Positions 16,973-24,644 of a stretch of DNA of 31,700 nucleotides are shown piece by piece; within the stretch, counting starts at the first letter, position 1, and each line of letters opens with the position of its first letter. Source of the DNA: PR03 sp964353555 (lineage in GTDB: Bacteria > Myxococcota_A > UBA9160 > PR03); the NCBI GenBank assembly GCA_964353555.1, contig CAYGWM010000043.1:1-31700 (forward strand), written 5' to 3'. The notes under the pieces are model-generated. The model did no database searches, was not told where the DNA came from, and saw nothing but the letters and a program-made list of their open reading frames with translations. A program made the position numbers and the translations under genes.

Positions 16973-17245
16973 ATGAACCGAAGCCCGAAGGGTCGTCTGA
17001 TTGCGGGAAGCGCTGCTGCGTTGCTCGCGCTGTCCAGTGCAGGTTGTGCAACGAATGGCCGTGTCGAGGCGCTCGAGAAGCGCGTCGATGGGCTCGAAAC
17101 GAAGATCGAGCGCGTCGACAACACCGCGCAGCAGGCGTCGGACAAGGCCGAAGCCGCGTATCGCTCCTCAGAGGCCGCCGCGCAGCGAGCCGAAGACGCC
17201 GCGCGCACGGCCGAAGCGATCTTCAAGAAGAGCGTGCATAAGTAA
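16973..17245 (+). CDS. Lpp-like (alanine-zipper) outer-membrane lipoprotein
   Basis: The 90-residue protein starts at an ATG behind a textbook AAGGAG. It has a basic n-region, a hydrophobic core and a lipobox ending SAGC (Cys25). The mature 66 residues have no Pro and are a continuous predicted coiled coil: Leu/Val heptads first (VEALEKRVDGLETKIERV), then an Ala-rich zipper. The last residue is Lys (SVHK). This is the layout of Braun lipoprotein, whose C-terminal Lys is joined to peptidoglycan by YbiS-type L,D-transpeptidases. Just such a gene lies convergently 6 bp away. It may therefore be an outer-membrane tether; free alanine-zipper lipoproteins also exist, so crosslinking is inference. 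Confidence 0.87.
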   Translation: MNRSPKGRLIAGSAAALLALSSAGCATNGRVEALEKRVDGLETKIERVDNTAQQASDKAEAAYRSSEAAAQRAEDAARTAEAIFKKSVHK

Positions 17246-17251
17246 GAGGGT

Positions 17252-18196
17252 TCAGGGGGCTTGGGTGGTTGGAGGCAGCCCGTAAGGGGCTGTCTCCAGC
17301 GGCGGGAGCGTGGCGATCGGGACGGGGATGCCGCGCTGTTCTTCGATTGCGCGGTGCAGCCCGATCGCGTCGACGTACTGCAACAGATTGAGCGCGCGCA
17401 GGCGTTCGACGGCGACCTGCTCGCGCGCGGGCTCCTTGTTGTAGAGATCGGGGTGCGACTCGAGGTAGATCGTGCTGCCGCGCTGGCCGAGCTTGACCGT
17501 CTGGTAGAGCAGCCGGAGCGGCGTCTTCTCCTTGGTGCGCAGGAAGAGACGCTCGATCTGGTCGTTGTAGAGGCGGATGCAGCCGTGCGTCGCCAGACGA
17601 CCGATCGACCACTCGTTGTTCGAGCCGTGGATGCCGTAGCTCGTGCTGCCGATCGTCATCCAGTAGGGACCGAGGGGATTGTCGGGACCGGGCGGCACGA
17701 CGGTCGGGAGCCCCGGTCGCTCCGCCTGGATCGACTTCGGCACGTGCCAAGCCGGTTGCGCGCGTTTCTTGCCGACCTTGAACTCGCCCATCAATGACGG
17801 ATCCACCTCGTCGCCGATCGCGATCGCGAACAGCTCTGGCTCGCCGTTCGCGTTCTTCACGGTGAAATCGTAGAGCTGCATCTCGGGCACGTTGATGACG
17901 AGCCCGCGCCACGGCGGCTCCGGCAGGATGTGCTCGGTGGGAAGCTGGACCACGGTGCCCGGGTCGGGGATCCAGACGTTCTTGATGCCCGGGTTCATCC
18001 GCGAGACGCGGTCGAAGCCAAGTCGATGGCGGTACGCGATGTCGAGCACGGTGTCGTCTGCATTCTCGACGATGTCGCTCGTGGGCTCGCCGACCACCGC
18101 CGGCAGCGCAGCGAGTCGCGGATCGGTGGCGACGGGCTGTGCGACGGCGCGCATCGCGACGAGACCCAGCGCGAACGCGAATGCGGCCCATTTCAT
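17252..18196 (-). CDS. ErfK/YbiS-type L,D-transpeptidase
   Basis: The 314-residue protein has a signal peptide (1-19) and a LysM-like segment (about 40-88, with VENADDTVLDIAYRHRLGF and WIPDPGTVVQLP). A YkuD domain follows, with PPGPDNPLG (168-176), IHGSN (189-193) and the catalytic THGCIRLY (His204, Cys206). The PPGPDNPLG...IHG pattern is shared with E. coli ErfK, YbiS and YcfS, the enzymes that attach Lpp to peptidoglycan. The C-terminus is Pro-rich. The ATG at 18196 gives a clean signal peptide but has a weak Shine-Dalgarno; a longer upstream reading is possible but starts with unrelated Arg/Ala-rich sequence. It acts in the periplasm and is convergent with the Lpp-like gene. Confidence 0.92.
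   Translation of the reverse strand: MKWAAFAFALGLVAMRAVAQPVATDPRLAALPAVVGEPTSDIVENADDTVLDIAYRHRLGFDRVSRMNPGIKNVWIPDPGTVVQLPTEHILPEPPWRGLVINVPEMQLYDFTVKNANGEPELFAIAIGDEVDPSLMGEFKVGKKRAQPAWHVPKSIQAERPGLPTVVPPGPDNPLGPYWMTIGSTSYGIHGSNNEWSIGRLATHGCIRLYNDQIERLFLRTKEKTPLRLLYQTVKLGQRGSTIYLESHPDLYNKEPAREQVAVERLRALNLLQYVDAIGLHRAIEEQRGIPVPIATLPPLETAPYGLPPTTQAP
17271..17297. terminator. Hairpin between convergent lipoprotein and L,D-transpeptidase genes
   Basis: An 11-bp stem with one G-T pair (arms 17271-17281 and 17287-17297, loop GTAAG) lies 25 bases past the lipoprotein stop. It falls within the last codons of the transpeptidase gene. No T-run follows on the plus strand. It may act as a terminator or 3' stability structure for the lipoprotein mRNA. 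Confidence 0.35.
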
Positions 18197-18272
18197 GGCG
18201 GCGCAGGCTAGCTCACGAACTTCGCTCGTCTTCGCTTCGCACCGGTTGGGGATCGGATAGATTCGCGCGCGG

Positions 18273-18884
18273 ATGTTGCGTCGCATGGCGATCGTCGTGG
18301 CTGCGGCCGCGTGTTCGGGCTGGCTCGCGTGTGCGAAGCCGCCGGTCGCGCCGTCGCCCGCGCCGGAAGCGCTGCCCGAGGTGCCCGCGGCGTCACTGCC
18401 GTGCAATAACGCCGAGCGCATCGCCGTCAGCAAGTCGCGTCGGTCGCTCACCGTGCACTGTGTCGAGGGTGGAACGCTGACGTTCCCGATCGCACTCGCG
18501 CGCGCGCGCGGACCGAAGCGCGTCGCGGGCGACGACCGCATGCCCGAGGGCGCGTACAGGATCGCCGGTCCGCCGCGCAAGAGCCGCTTCTTTGTCTTCA
18601 TCCCGATCGACTACCCGTCACGCGCCGATGCGGACCGCGGTCTCGAGGACGGATTGATCACGAAGGACGAGCACGCCGCGATCGTGCACGCGCACCGCGA
18701 CGGTCGCCTACCGCCGCAGGACACCCGACTCGGAGGCCTGCTCGGGATCCACGGCGAAGGCGCCCGCTGGCGCGGCGACCTCGACCTCAACTGGACCGAA
18801 GGCTGCATCGCCGTGACCGACCTCGCGATTGTCCGGCTCTCCCGTCTCACCCGCCCCGGCACCCCCGTCCAGATCACGCCTTGA
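18273..18884 (+). CDS. YkuD-domain lipoprotein, divergent L,D-transpeptidase or DpaA-like enzyme
   Basis: The 203-residue protein has a short hydrophobic leader with Cys at 14 and 20 that could serve as lipidation sites, then a Pro/Ala linker (22-41). The YkuD domain shows the GDDRMPEGAYRI strand, a FFVFIPIDYPSRADADRG segment, GIHGEG (158-163) and NWTEGCIAVTD with Cys178. The His of the usual S/T-H-G-C motif is Glu. Such W-T-x-G-C-I-A variants occur in the YafK/DpaA-like side of the superfamily, and E. coli DpaA releases Lpp from peptidoglycan. Cleavage rather than crosslinking is therefore possible (inference). The ATG at 18285 is an alternative start. It is divergent from the YbiS-type gene, with 76 bp between. 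The stop is one base before palindromic element B. Confidence 0.82.
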   Translation: MLRRMAIVVAAAACSGWLACAKPPVAPSPAPEALPEVPAASLPCNNAERIAVSKSRRSLTVHCVEGGTLTFPIALARARGPKRVAGDDRMPEGAYRIAGPPRKSRFFVFIPIDYPSRADADRGLEDGLITKDEHAAIVHAHRDGRLPPQDTRLGGLLGIHGEGARWRGDLDLNWTEGCIAVTDLAIVRLSRLTRPGTPVQITP

Positions 18885-18997
18885 GGAGAAAGGGGACGGT
18901 CCTCGTCGAGGACTGGCTGTGGACTAGAGGGACAGGCTTGCCCAGGCGTGTCCCCTTTCTCCCCGGCCAGTCCATTCCAGGACCGTCCCCTTTCTCC
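18885..18997. repeat. Palindromic element B (family 1), 113 bp, REP/MITE-like
   Basis: The left arm (18885-18904) is identical in all 20 bases to the arm of element A. The right arm (18978-18997) matches with one mismatch. An inner 8-bp stem GGACTGGC/GCCAGTCC (18910-18917 and 18966-18973) extends the hairpin, and an extra GTCCCCTTTCTCC copy sits at 18950-18962. The interior resembles element A only in part (AGGGACAGGC, CCCGGCCAG). It starts directly after the stop of the YkuD gene and ends 54 bp before the helicase start. Confidence 0.8.
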
Positions 18998-19051
18998 ATG
19001 CTAAGGTGCGCCGCCCACTGGGCTCCCCATTCCCTCCAGCTCGATGGTTCC

Positions 19052-20536
19052 ATGACGACGAATGAACTCTTTGAGGGCGTCCCCGCCCAGCTCGCTTCTG
19101 CGATGCAGCGGCGCGGCTTTTCCACTCTGACCGCCGTGCAGCGCGCCGTGCTCGAAGCCGAGTGCGAGGGGCGGGATCTGCGCATCTCGTCACAGACCGG
19201 CTCGGGCAAGACCGTCGCGCTGGGGATCGCGCTCGCTCGCCATTTCCTGGCGGGCCCCTCCGGGGCCGGCGGTGCCGCGGGCCCCTCCGGTCTGGTGATC
19301 GTCCCAACGCGCGAGTTGGCGGTTCAGGTGCGCGAAGAGCTGCGCTGGCTCTACGAAGAGATCCCGGCGCTGCGCGTGGAAGTGGTGACGGGCGGCATGG
19401 ACCTGTTCCGTGAGCGCAAGCTGCTGGCGCAGAAGCCCGGGCTCGTCGTAGGGACGCCCGGCCGCCTGCTCGATCACATCCGCACTGGCGCGCTCGACTG
19501 CTCGCAGGTCGAACACGTCGTGCTCGATGAAGCCGATCAGATGTTCGACATGGGCTTCCGCGAAGAACTCGAGGCGATCCTCGAAGCGCTGCCCACGGAA
19601 CGCCGGAGCCATCTGCTGTCGGCGACCTTCCCGGCGCAGGTGCGCCAGCTCGCCAATCGCTTCCAGCGCGACGCGCTCCACCTCGAAGGAACGCGACTCG
19701 GCGCCGCCAACGAGGACATCGAGCACATCGCCTATCTGGTGCGCCCGAACGAGGTGTACGCAGCGCTCGTGAACCTGCTGCTGCTGGCCGACGGTGCGCG
19801 CTGTCTGCTCTTCGTGCGACGCCGCATCGACACCGTCCAGCTGGCCGAGCAGCTCGCCGGCGACGGCTTCGTCGCGCTGCCGCTCTCGGGCGATCTCGCG
19901 CAGGGCCAGCGAACGCGCACGCTGAACGCGTTTCGCAACGGCAGCGTGCCGATCCTCGTCGCGACCGACGTCGCGGCGCGCGGCATCGACGTACCCGACA
20001 TCAACACCGTGATCCACCTCGAGCCGCCCTCCGACGCCGAGATGTACACGCATCGCAGCGGTCGCACCGGCCGGGCGGGTCGCAAGGGTCGCAGCCTGCT
20101 CGTCGTCCCCCCGTTCGCACAGCGCGCGGTGGAACGCTCCCTCTACGGCGCGCGCGTCAAAGCCGAGTGGCAGCCCGTCCCGACGCCCGAGAAGGTGCGC
20201 AAGTCGCTCGAGAAGGCGGCGCGCCGGAAGGTGCACGCGGTGCTCGACGCCGAGGGCGCTCCCAGCGAGACGCAGCTCGGCTATGCCGCGAAGCTGCTCG
20301 AGGGACGGGATCCGGCAGCCGTCGTGGCGACGCTGCTCCGTTTCGCGATTCCGGCGCTGCCGCGCGAGCCGATGCCGGTGAGCGTGCTCGATCCGGAGCA
20401 AGAGCGTCAGCGGGGTCGCGCTCGTGACGACGCACGCTTCCACGCGGGCAATCGGCAGGGCCCGAACCGGGCGTCTCACTCCGGTCGGTTCAACAACGCG
20501 CGCTCGTCCCGGAACTCCGCCTACAAAAAGCCCTGA
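19052..20536 (+). CDS. DEAD-box RNA helicase (DeaD/CsdA-like)
   Basis: The 494-residue protein has the full SF2 DEAD set: Q-motif Gln30 after FSTLT, SSQTGSGKT (46-54), PTRELAVQ (85-92), TPGRL (135-139), DEAD (159-162), SAT, ATDVAARGIDV and HRSGRTGRAGRKG. After the helicase core, a region (KVHAVLDAEG, then LLEGRDPAAVVATLLRFAIPALP) resembles the dimerisation part of DeaD/CsdA. The last 60 residues are a basic, Asn/Ser/Arg-rich RNA-binding tail. A 13-residue Gly/Pro/Ala loop between motifs I and Ia is encoded by a small repeat. The ATG at 19052 is chosen by homology; the Shine-Dalgarno is weak. Expected role: ATP-driven RNA remodelling in ribosome assembly or cold response. Confidence 0.92.
   Translation: MTTNELFEGVPAQLASAMQRRGFSTLTAVQRAVLEAECEGRDLRISSQTGSGKTVALGIALARHFLAGPSGAGGAAGPSGLVIVPTRELAVQVREELRWLYEEIPALRVEVVTGGMDLFRERKLLAQKPGLVVGTPGRLLDHIRTGALDCSQVEHVVLDEADQMFDMGFREELEAILEALPTERRSHLLSATFPAQVRQLANRFQRDALHLEGTRLGAANEDIEHIAYLVRPNEVYAALVNLLLLADGARCLLFVRRRIDTVQLAEQLAGDGFVALPLSGDLAQGQRTRTLNAFRNGSVPILVATDVAARGIDVPDINTVIHLEPPSDAEMYTHRSGRTGRAGRKGRSLLVVPPFAQRAVERSLYGARVKAEWQPVPTPEKVRKSLEKAARRKVHAVLDAEGAPSETQLGYAAKLLEGRDPAAVVATLLRFAIPALPREPMPVSVLDPEQERQRGRARDDARFHAGNRQGPNRASHSGRFNNARSSRNSAYKKP
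19250..19290 (+). repeat. In-frame 14-bp direct repeat in the helicase gene
   Basis: GCGGGCCCCTCCGG occurs at 19250-19263 and again at 19277-19290, 27 bases apart. The phase of nine codons gives the loop GPSGAGGAAGPSG between helicase motifs I and Ia. It looks like a slippage-type local duplication in a surface loop. Confidence 0.6.
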
Positions 20537-20545
20537 GCGGTCTCG

Positions 20546-21220
20546 ATGACGCGTCCGTGGCAGACGCTCGACGCCGTCACGACCCGCGAAGGACGTCTCG
20601 AACTGCGCCGTCGCGGCGAGAGCGAGTTCCTGATCGCGATCGCCGGCCGCGTGCTGATGAACAGCCAGGCGAGTTTCTCCGAACTGGCACTGGGCCGGCT
20701 CGGCTGCGAAGCGATCGCAAAGCGTTCCGCGCCTCGCGTGCTGATCGGCGGTCTCGGCATGGCGTGCACGTTGCGCGCTTGCCTCGACGTGCTTCCAGCG
20801 CGGGCGCAAGTCGTCGTCGCGGAGCTGAACGAGGTTGTCGTGCGCTGGTGTAGTTCCGGTCCGCTCGCCGAACTGACGAATCGCGCGGCGCAAGACCCGC
20901 GCGTCGAGCTGCGAGTCGGCGATGTCGCGGGCTTGATTTGCGAAGCCGCTAGCCCTGGCGCCGATCGCTTCGACGCGGTGATCCTCGATCTCTACGAAGG
21001 GCCGCATCCCGTCTGCCCGCGCGATCATCCGCACTACGGCCAACGAGCGCTCGCGCAGGTGCACGCCGCACTCCGCGACCGGGGAATCTTCGCACTCTGG
21101 TCCGAAGACCCGAACCCCACTTTCGAGAAACACCTGGCCCGCGCCGGCTTCACCGTCCGCAGCGACCGCCCCGCCCGTGGCACCCGCCGCCACATCGTCT
21201 ACCTCGGAGAGCGGCGATAA
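20546..21220 (+). CDS. Spermidine-synthase-like (SAM-binding fold) protein
   Basis: The 224-residue protein matches the SpeE/methyltransferase fold: VLIGGLGMACTLRACL (the SAM-binding Gly loop), VVAELNEVVVRW (acidic residue at the end of strand 2), a GDV segment and DAVILDLYEGPH. The N-terminal GRLELRRRGESEFLIAIAGRVLMNS resembles the SpeE beta-region. It begins nine bases after the helicase stop, so co-transcription is likely. It is shorter than true spermidine synthases (about 280-310), so polyamine synthesis should not be assumed; many short homologues are of unknown function. Its stop is 9 bp before palindromic element C. Confidence 0.8.
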   Translation: MTRPWQTLDAVTTREGRLELRRRGESEFLIAIAGRVLMNSQASFSELALGRLGCEAIAKRSAPRVLIGGLGMACTLRACLDVLPARAQVVVAELNEVVVRWCSSGPLAELTNRAAQDPRVELRVGDVAGLICEAASPGADRFDAVILDLYEGPHPVCPRDHPHYGQRALAQVHAALRDRGIFALWSEDPNPTFEKHLARAGFTVRSDRPARGTRRHIVYLGERR

Positions 21221-21229
21221 ACGATGAAC

Positions 21230-21332
21230 GGTGCCGGGCGCCAAGTTATTTTCTGTCAAGTTGTTTTGGAAGTCGGCTTGTTGCGCGCGAACCTCAAACA
21301 ACTTGACAGAAAATAACTTGACGCCCGGCACC
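21230..21332. repeat. Palindromic element C (family 2), 103 bp, AT-rich
   Basis: Arms of 37 bp with one mismatch (21230-21266 and 21296-21332) begin GGTGCCGGGCG and contain AAGTTATTTTCTGTCAAGTT; the interior is 29 bases. Each arm holds two direct CAAGTTnTTTT units. The element is strikingly AT-rich against its surroundings. A frame open through the whole element joins the addB-like coding sequence. It resembles GTGCCGGG-bounded palindromes associated with REP-type mobility in other genomes (from memory, not checked). Confidence 0.82.
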
Positions 21333-21338
21333 TCTCAG

Positions 21339-24300
21339 TTGGCCCTGGTTCGCGCGAGTCGCGCGACGCTTCGCATCGAGCGTGCGCGGGCGTGGCTGGC
21401 CGGTCGCGCGCCGGGCGAAGAAGTACTCGTCGTGGCGGCGACGCGGGACGCCGCGAGCGACCTGCTGCGCAACGCCGCGACGATGCGGGGGGCGGCGTTC
21501 GGCTGGCATCGCGCGACGCTCGCGGGACTCGCTGCGCAGCTCGCGACGCCGGCGCTGGCCGAGCGCGGTCTCGCGCCGCTCGGCGCGCTCGCGGCCGAGG
21601 CGTTGTCGGCGCGCGTGCTGCACGGGCTGCGCGCGCGCGGCGAACTCGGTCGCTTCGAGGCGGCGGCCAACGGTCCCGGGCTCGCGCGCGCGATATCACG
21701 CACGCTCGCGGAGCTGCGCATGGCTCGCGTCAGCCGCGACGCGCTCGCCGCGACGTCGCCCGACCTGGTCCCGCTCGCCGTCGCGTTCGAAGCTGAGTTG
21801 ACGCACACCGGGCTCGCCGATCGCGCGGAGATCTTTCGGATCGCCACCGCGCTCGCACTCGACACGAACTTGAGTTCTCCGCTGATCGGGCTGCCGACGC
21901 TGCTGCTCGACGTCGCGATCGAGAGCGCCGCCGAGCGCGACTTCGTCGCCGCGCTCGCCGCGCGAGCGACCGAGCTACTCGCAACGGTGTCGGCTGGTGA
22001 CGACGCCACAGCCGTGGCGCTCGCTGCAGCGCTCGGCGCATCGATCGAAGAACTCGAAGCGCCCGTCGGTGCGACATCGCTCGCGCGCTTGCAGACGGAT
22101 CTATTCGGCGCCGCCGCCGCGCACGAGTCGGACCCGGACGAGAGCGTGGTCGTGCTCTCGGCGCCGGGTGAGAGTCGCGAGTGTGTCGAGATCGCGCGGC
22201 GCTGCTTGCAACTCGCCGGGCGGGGCGTGCGCTTCGACCGCATCGCCGTGTTGCTGCGTTCGCCCGACGAATACCGCGCGCACCTTTCCGAAGCGTTCGC
22301 CCGCGCCGGCGTGCCGGCACATTTCGCGCGCGGTACGGTGCGACCGGACCCGAGCGGCCGCGCGTTCCTCGCGCTCGTCGCGTGTGCGGCTGAGCGACTC
22401 TCGGCGACTCGCTTTGCGGAGTACCTGTCGCTCGGCGAGGTGCCCGACGCGAACGCTGTCGGCGAGCCGCCCTCCGCCATTCCGGCCGGGGATCGCTGGG
22501 TCGTGCCGGATGAAGAGCTGGTGCAGGAAGCGATCGCCGATGCGCTCGGCGATGCTCGCCACGCGGACGCGGAGCCCGACGTGACATGCGTAGAAGATCC
22601 CGATGCGCAGCCGGTCGCAGGCGGTGTGCTGCGCGCGCCGCGGCGTTGGGAGCAGCTGCTCGTCGATGCCGCTGTGATCGGCGGTTGCGAGCGCTGGGAG
22701 CGCAGACTCAGTGGTCTCGCGCACCAGCTGGCGAGCCAACTCGCGGACGCCGAACTCGAAGACGACGCAGGGGTTGCGGCGCTGCGTTTGCGCCGAACGC
22801 TCGCCGATCTCGAGGCGCTGCGCGGTTTCGCGCTGCCTCTCGTCGGCGTTCTCGACGCGTTGCCGGCGCAGGCGTCGTGGCACACCTGGACGGCAGCGCT
22901 CGCGTCGCTCGCGACGCGAGCGCTGCGACGCCCGGAGCGCGTGCTCGCGGTGCTCGCCGAACTCGCGCCGATGGCCGCTGTCGATGCGGTGCCGATCGAC
23001 GAAGTGCGACGCGTGCTGTCGCGCCGGCTGCTCGAAGTCTCGGTGCCGCCGCCGAAGAGCCGCTACGGGCGCGTCTTCGTCGCGCCGGCCGAATCGGCGC
23101 GCGGCATGGCATTCGACGTTGTCTTCGTGCCGGGCCTCGCTGAGCGCTTGTTCCCACGCAAGATCGCCGAGGAACCGATCCTGCTCGATGCCGCGCGCGA
23201 GCGACTCGATGCGGGCCTCGACACCAACACGCAACGCGTTGCGAACGAACGCCGCGCGCTGCGGCTCGCAGTGGGTGCCGCGCGCGATCGCGTCGTGCTC
23301 TCGTATCCGCGCCTCGATCTCGACGAAGCGCGCCCGCGCGTGCCGTCGTTCTACGCGCTCGAAGCGCTGCGCGCAGCCGAGGGACGACTGCCCGGCTTCG
23401 ACGAACTCGCGAAGCGCGCGGAGACGCAGACGCTCGCACGTGTCGGCTGGCCCGCGCCGCGCGCGCCCGAAGACGCCATCGATGCGGCCGAACATGATCT
23501 CGCGGTGCTCGATGGGCTGCTGCGCGATCCCGAACCGCGACCCGGCACGGCCCGCTATCTGCTCGACGCGAATCCCCACCTGGGTCGCGCGCTGCGTTTC
23601 CGGGGGCGGCGCTGGTGGAAGCGCTGGACCTGGGCGGACGGGCTCGTCGCGTCGCCCGAGCCCGGTCGCGAAGCCGCCGCCGCGCGCGGACTCGAAGCGA
23701 TCCGCGATCATGCTCTCGCAGCGCGCTCGTTCTCGCCGACCGCGCTCCAGCACTTTGCCGCATGTCCGTATCGCTTCTTCTTGCAAGCCGTGCATCGGCT
23801 CGCGCCGCGCGAAGTTCCCGAGGCAATCGAGGAGCTCGATCCGCAGCAGCGCGGTTCGCTCGTACACGAAGTCCAGTTCGAGCTGTTCCAACGACTCGAA
23901 GCGGAGGCGTTGCTGCCGGTGCGCCCTGCGCACATCGAACGCGCGCGCGTGCTGCTCGACGAGGTGCTCGACGCCGCGGCCACGCGTGCAAGAGACCGGC
24001 TCGCACCAGCGATCGCACGCGTCTGGGAAGACGGCATCGAGTCGATCCGCGCCGATCTGCGCGAGTGGCTGCGGCGCGCCGCCGAAGACGAGTCGGGATT
24101 CGTGCCGTGGCGCTTCGAGCTGTCCTTCGGCCTGCCGGGCCGCAGCCAGGCGGATCCGCACTCGACGCCCGAACCGACGTCGCTCGACTGTGGCATCCAG
24201 CTACGCGGCTCGATCGACCTGGTCGAGCGCCGCGCAGACGGCGCACTGCGCGCAACCGATCACAAGACCGGCAGGGATCGTGTCGGTCGCGACGCGATCA

Positions 24301-24644
24301 CCGAGGGCGGCCTGGCGCTGCAGCCGGTGTTCTATGCGCTCGCGCTGGAGAAGCGCTTCGCCGGCAGCCCCGTCACCGCCGGGCGTCTCTACTACTGCAC
24401 CGCGACGGGCGGTTTCGAGGAACGCGTGGTGCCGCTCGATGCGGAAGCGCGCTCGGCGGCGCGCGTCGTCGCAGAAGCGCTCGATGCGGCGCTGTCGAAG
24501 CCGTTTCTGCCCGCGGCCCCCGCGAGGGGCGCCTGCACGTATTGCGACTACCGCGTCGTCTGCGGTCCCTATGAAGAGCTCCGAACAGCGCGCAAGCCAG
24601 CCGCCGAGCTGGCAGCGCTCGCGCGCGTGCGAGCGCTGCGTTGA
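21339..24644 (+). CDS. addB: AddB-like helicase/nuclease subunit (PD-(D/E)XK)
   Basis: This protein has about 1101 residues from the TTG at 21339. The same frame is open back to a GTG at 21231, but those 36 codons are palindromic element C, so the true start is uncertain and the native 5' end may have been altered by the insertion. The N-terminal part looks like an inactive SF1 helicase with no Walker A visible. The C-terminus is a PDDEXK_1 nuclease: FSPTALQHFAACPYRFF, RGSLVH, GSIDLVER and DHKTG. The Cys set C...CxxCxxxxxC (CPYRFF and CTYCDYRVVC) matches the 4Fe-4S clamp known in AddB. It overlaps addA by four bases. Its role is processing of double-strand DNA ends for recombination. AddB rather than another nuclease is supported by the addA neighbour. 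Confidence 0.87.
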   Translation: MALVRASRATLRIERARAWLAGRAPGEEVLVVAATRDAASDLLRNAATMRGAAFGWHRATLAGLAAQLATPALAERGLAPLGALAAEALSARVLHGLRARGELGRFEAAANGPGLARAISRTLAELRMARVSRDALAATSPDLVPLAVAFEAELTHTGLADRAEIFRIATALALDTNLSSPLIGLPTLLLDVAIESAAERDFVAALAARATELLATVSAGDDATAVALAAALGASIEELEAPVGATSLARLQTDLFGAAAAHESDPDESVVVLSAPGESRECVEIARRCLQLAGRGVRFDRIAVLLRSPDEYRAHLSEAFARAGVPAHFARGTVRPDPSGRAFLALVACAAERLSATRFAEYLSLGEVPDANAVGEPPSAIPAGDRWVVPDEELVQEAIADALGDARHADAEPDVTCVEDPDAQPVAGGVLRAPRRWEQLLVDAAVIGGCERWERRLSGLAHQLASQLADAELEDDAGVAALRLRRTLADLEALRGFALPLVGVLDALPAQASWHTWTAALASLATRALRRPERVLAVLAELAPMAAVDAVPIDEVRRVLSRRLLEVSVPPPKSRYGRVFVAPAESARGMAFDVVFVPGLAERLFPRKIAEEPILLDAARERLDAGLDTNTQRVANERRALRLAVGAARDRVVLSYPRLDLDEARPRVPSFYALEALRAAEGRLPGFDELAKRAETQTLARVGWPAPRAPEDAIDAAEHDLAVLDGLLRDPEPRPGTARYLLDANPHLGRALRFRGRRWWKRWTWADGLVASPEPGREAAAARGLEAIRDHALAARSFSPTALQHFAACPYRFFLQAVHRLAPREVPEAIEELDPQQRGSLVHEVQFELFQRLEAEALLPVRPAHIERARVLLDEVLDAAATRARDRLAPAIARVWEDGIESIRADLREWLRRAAEDESGFVPWRFELSFGLPGRSQADPHSTPEPTSLDCGIQLRGSIDLVERRADGALRATDHKTGRDRVGRDAITEGGLALQPVFYALALEKRFAGSPVTAGRLYYCTATGGFEERVVPLDAEARSAARVVAEALDAALSKPFLPAAPARGACTYCDYRVVCGPYEELRTARKPAAELAALARVRALR

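Noticed and set aside
20546..21220. True spermidine synthase (speE)
   Set aside because: The protein is about 60-80 residues shorter than SpeE and I could not confirm the polyamine-binding residues. The general SAM-fold name is safer.
19190..21331. Minus-strand open frame of about 710 codons opposite the helicase and SpeE-like genes
   Set aside because: It is a shadow of well-supported plus-strand genes, Arg/Ala/His-rich without any motif. Such frames are expected in GC-rich DNA.
22101..24255. Long minus-strand frames opposite addB
   Set aside because: The plus-strand AddB motifs (nuclease, Cys cluster) are clear, and the antisense products are Arg-rich low-complexity.
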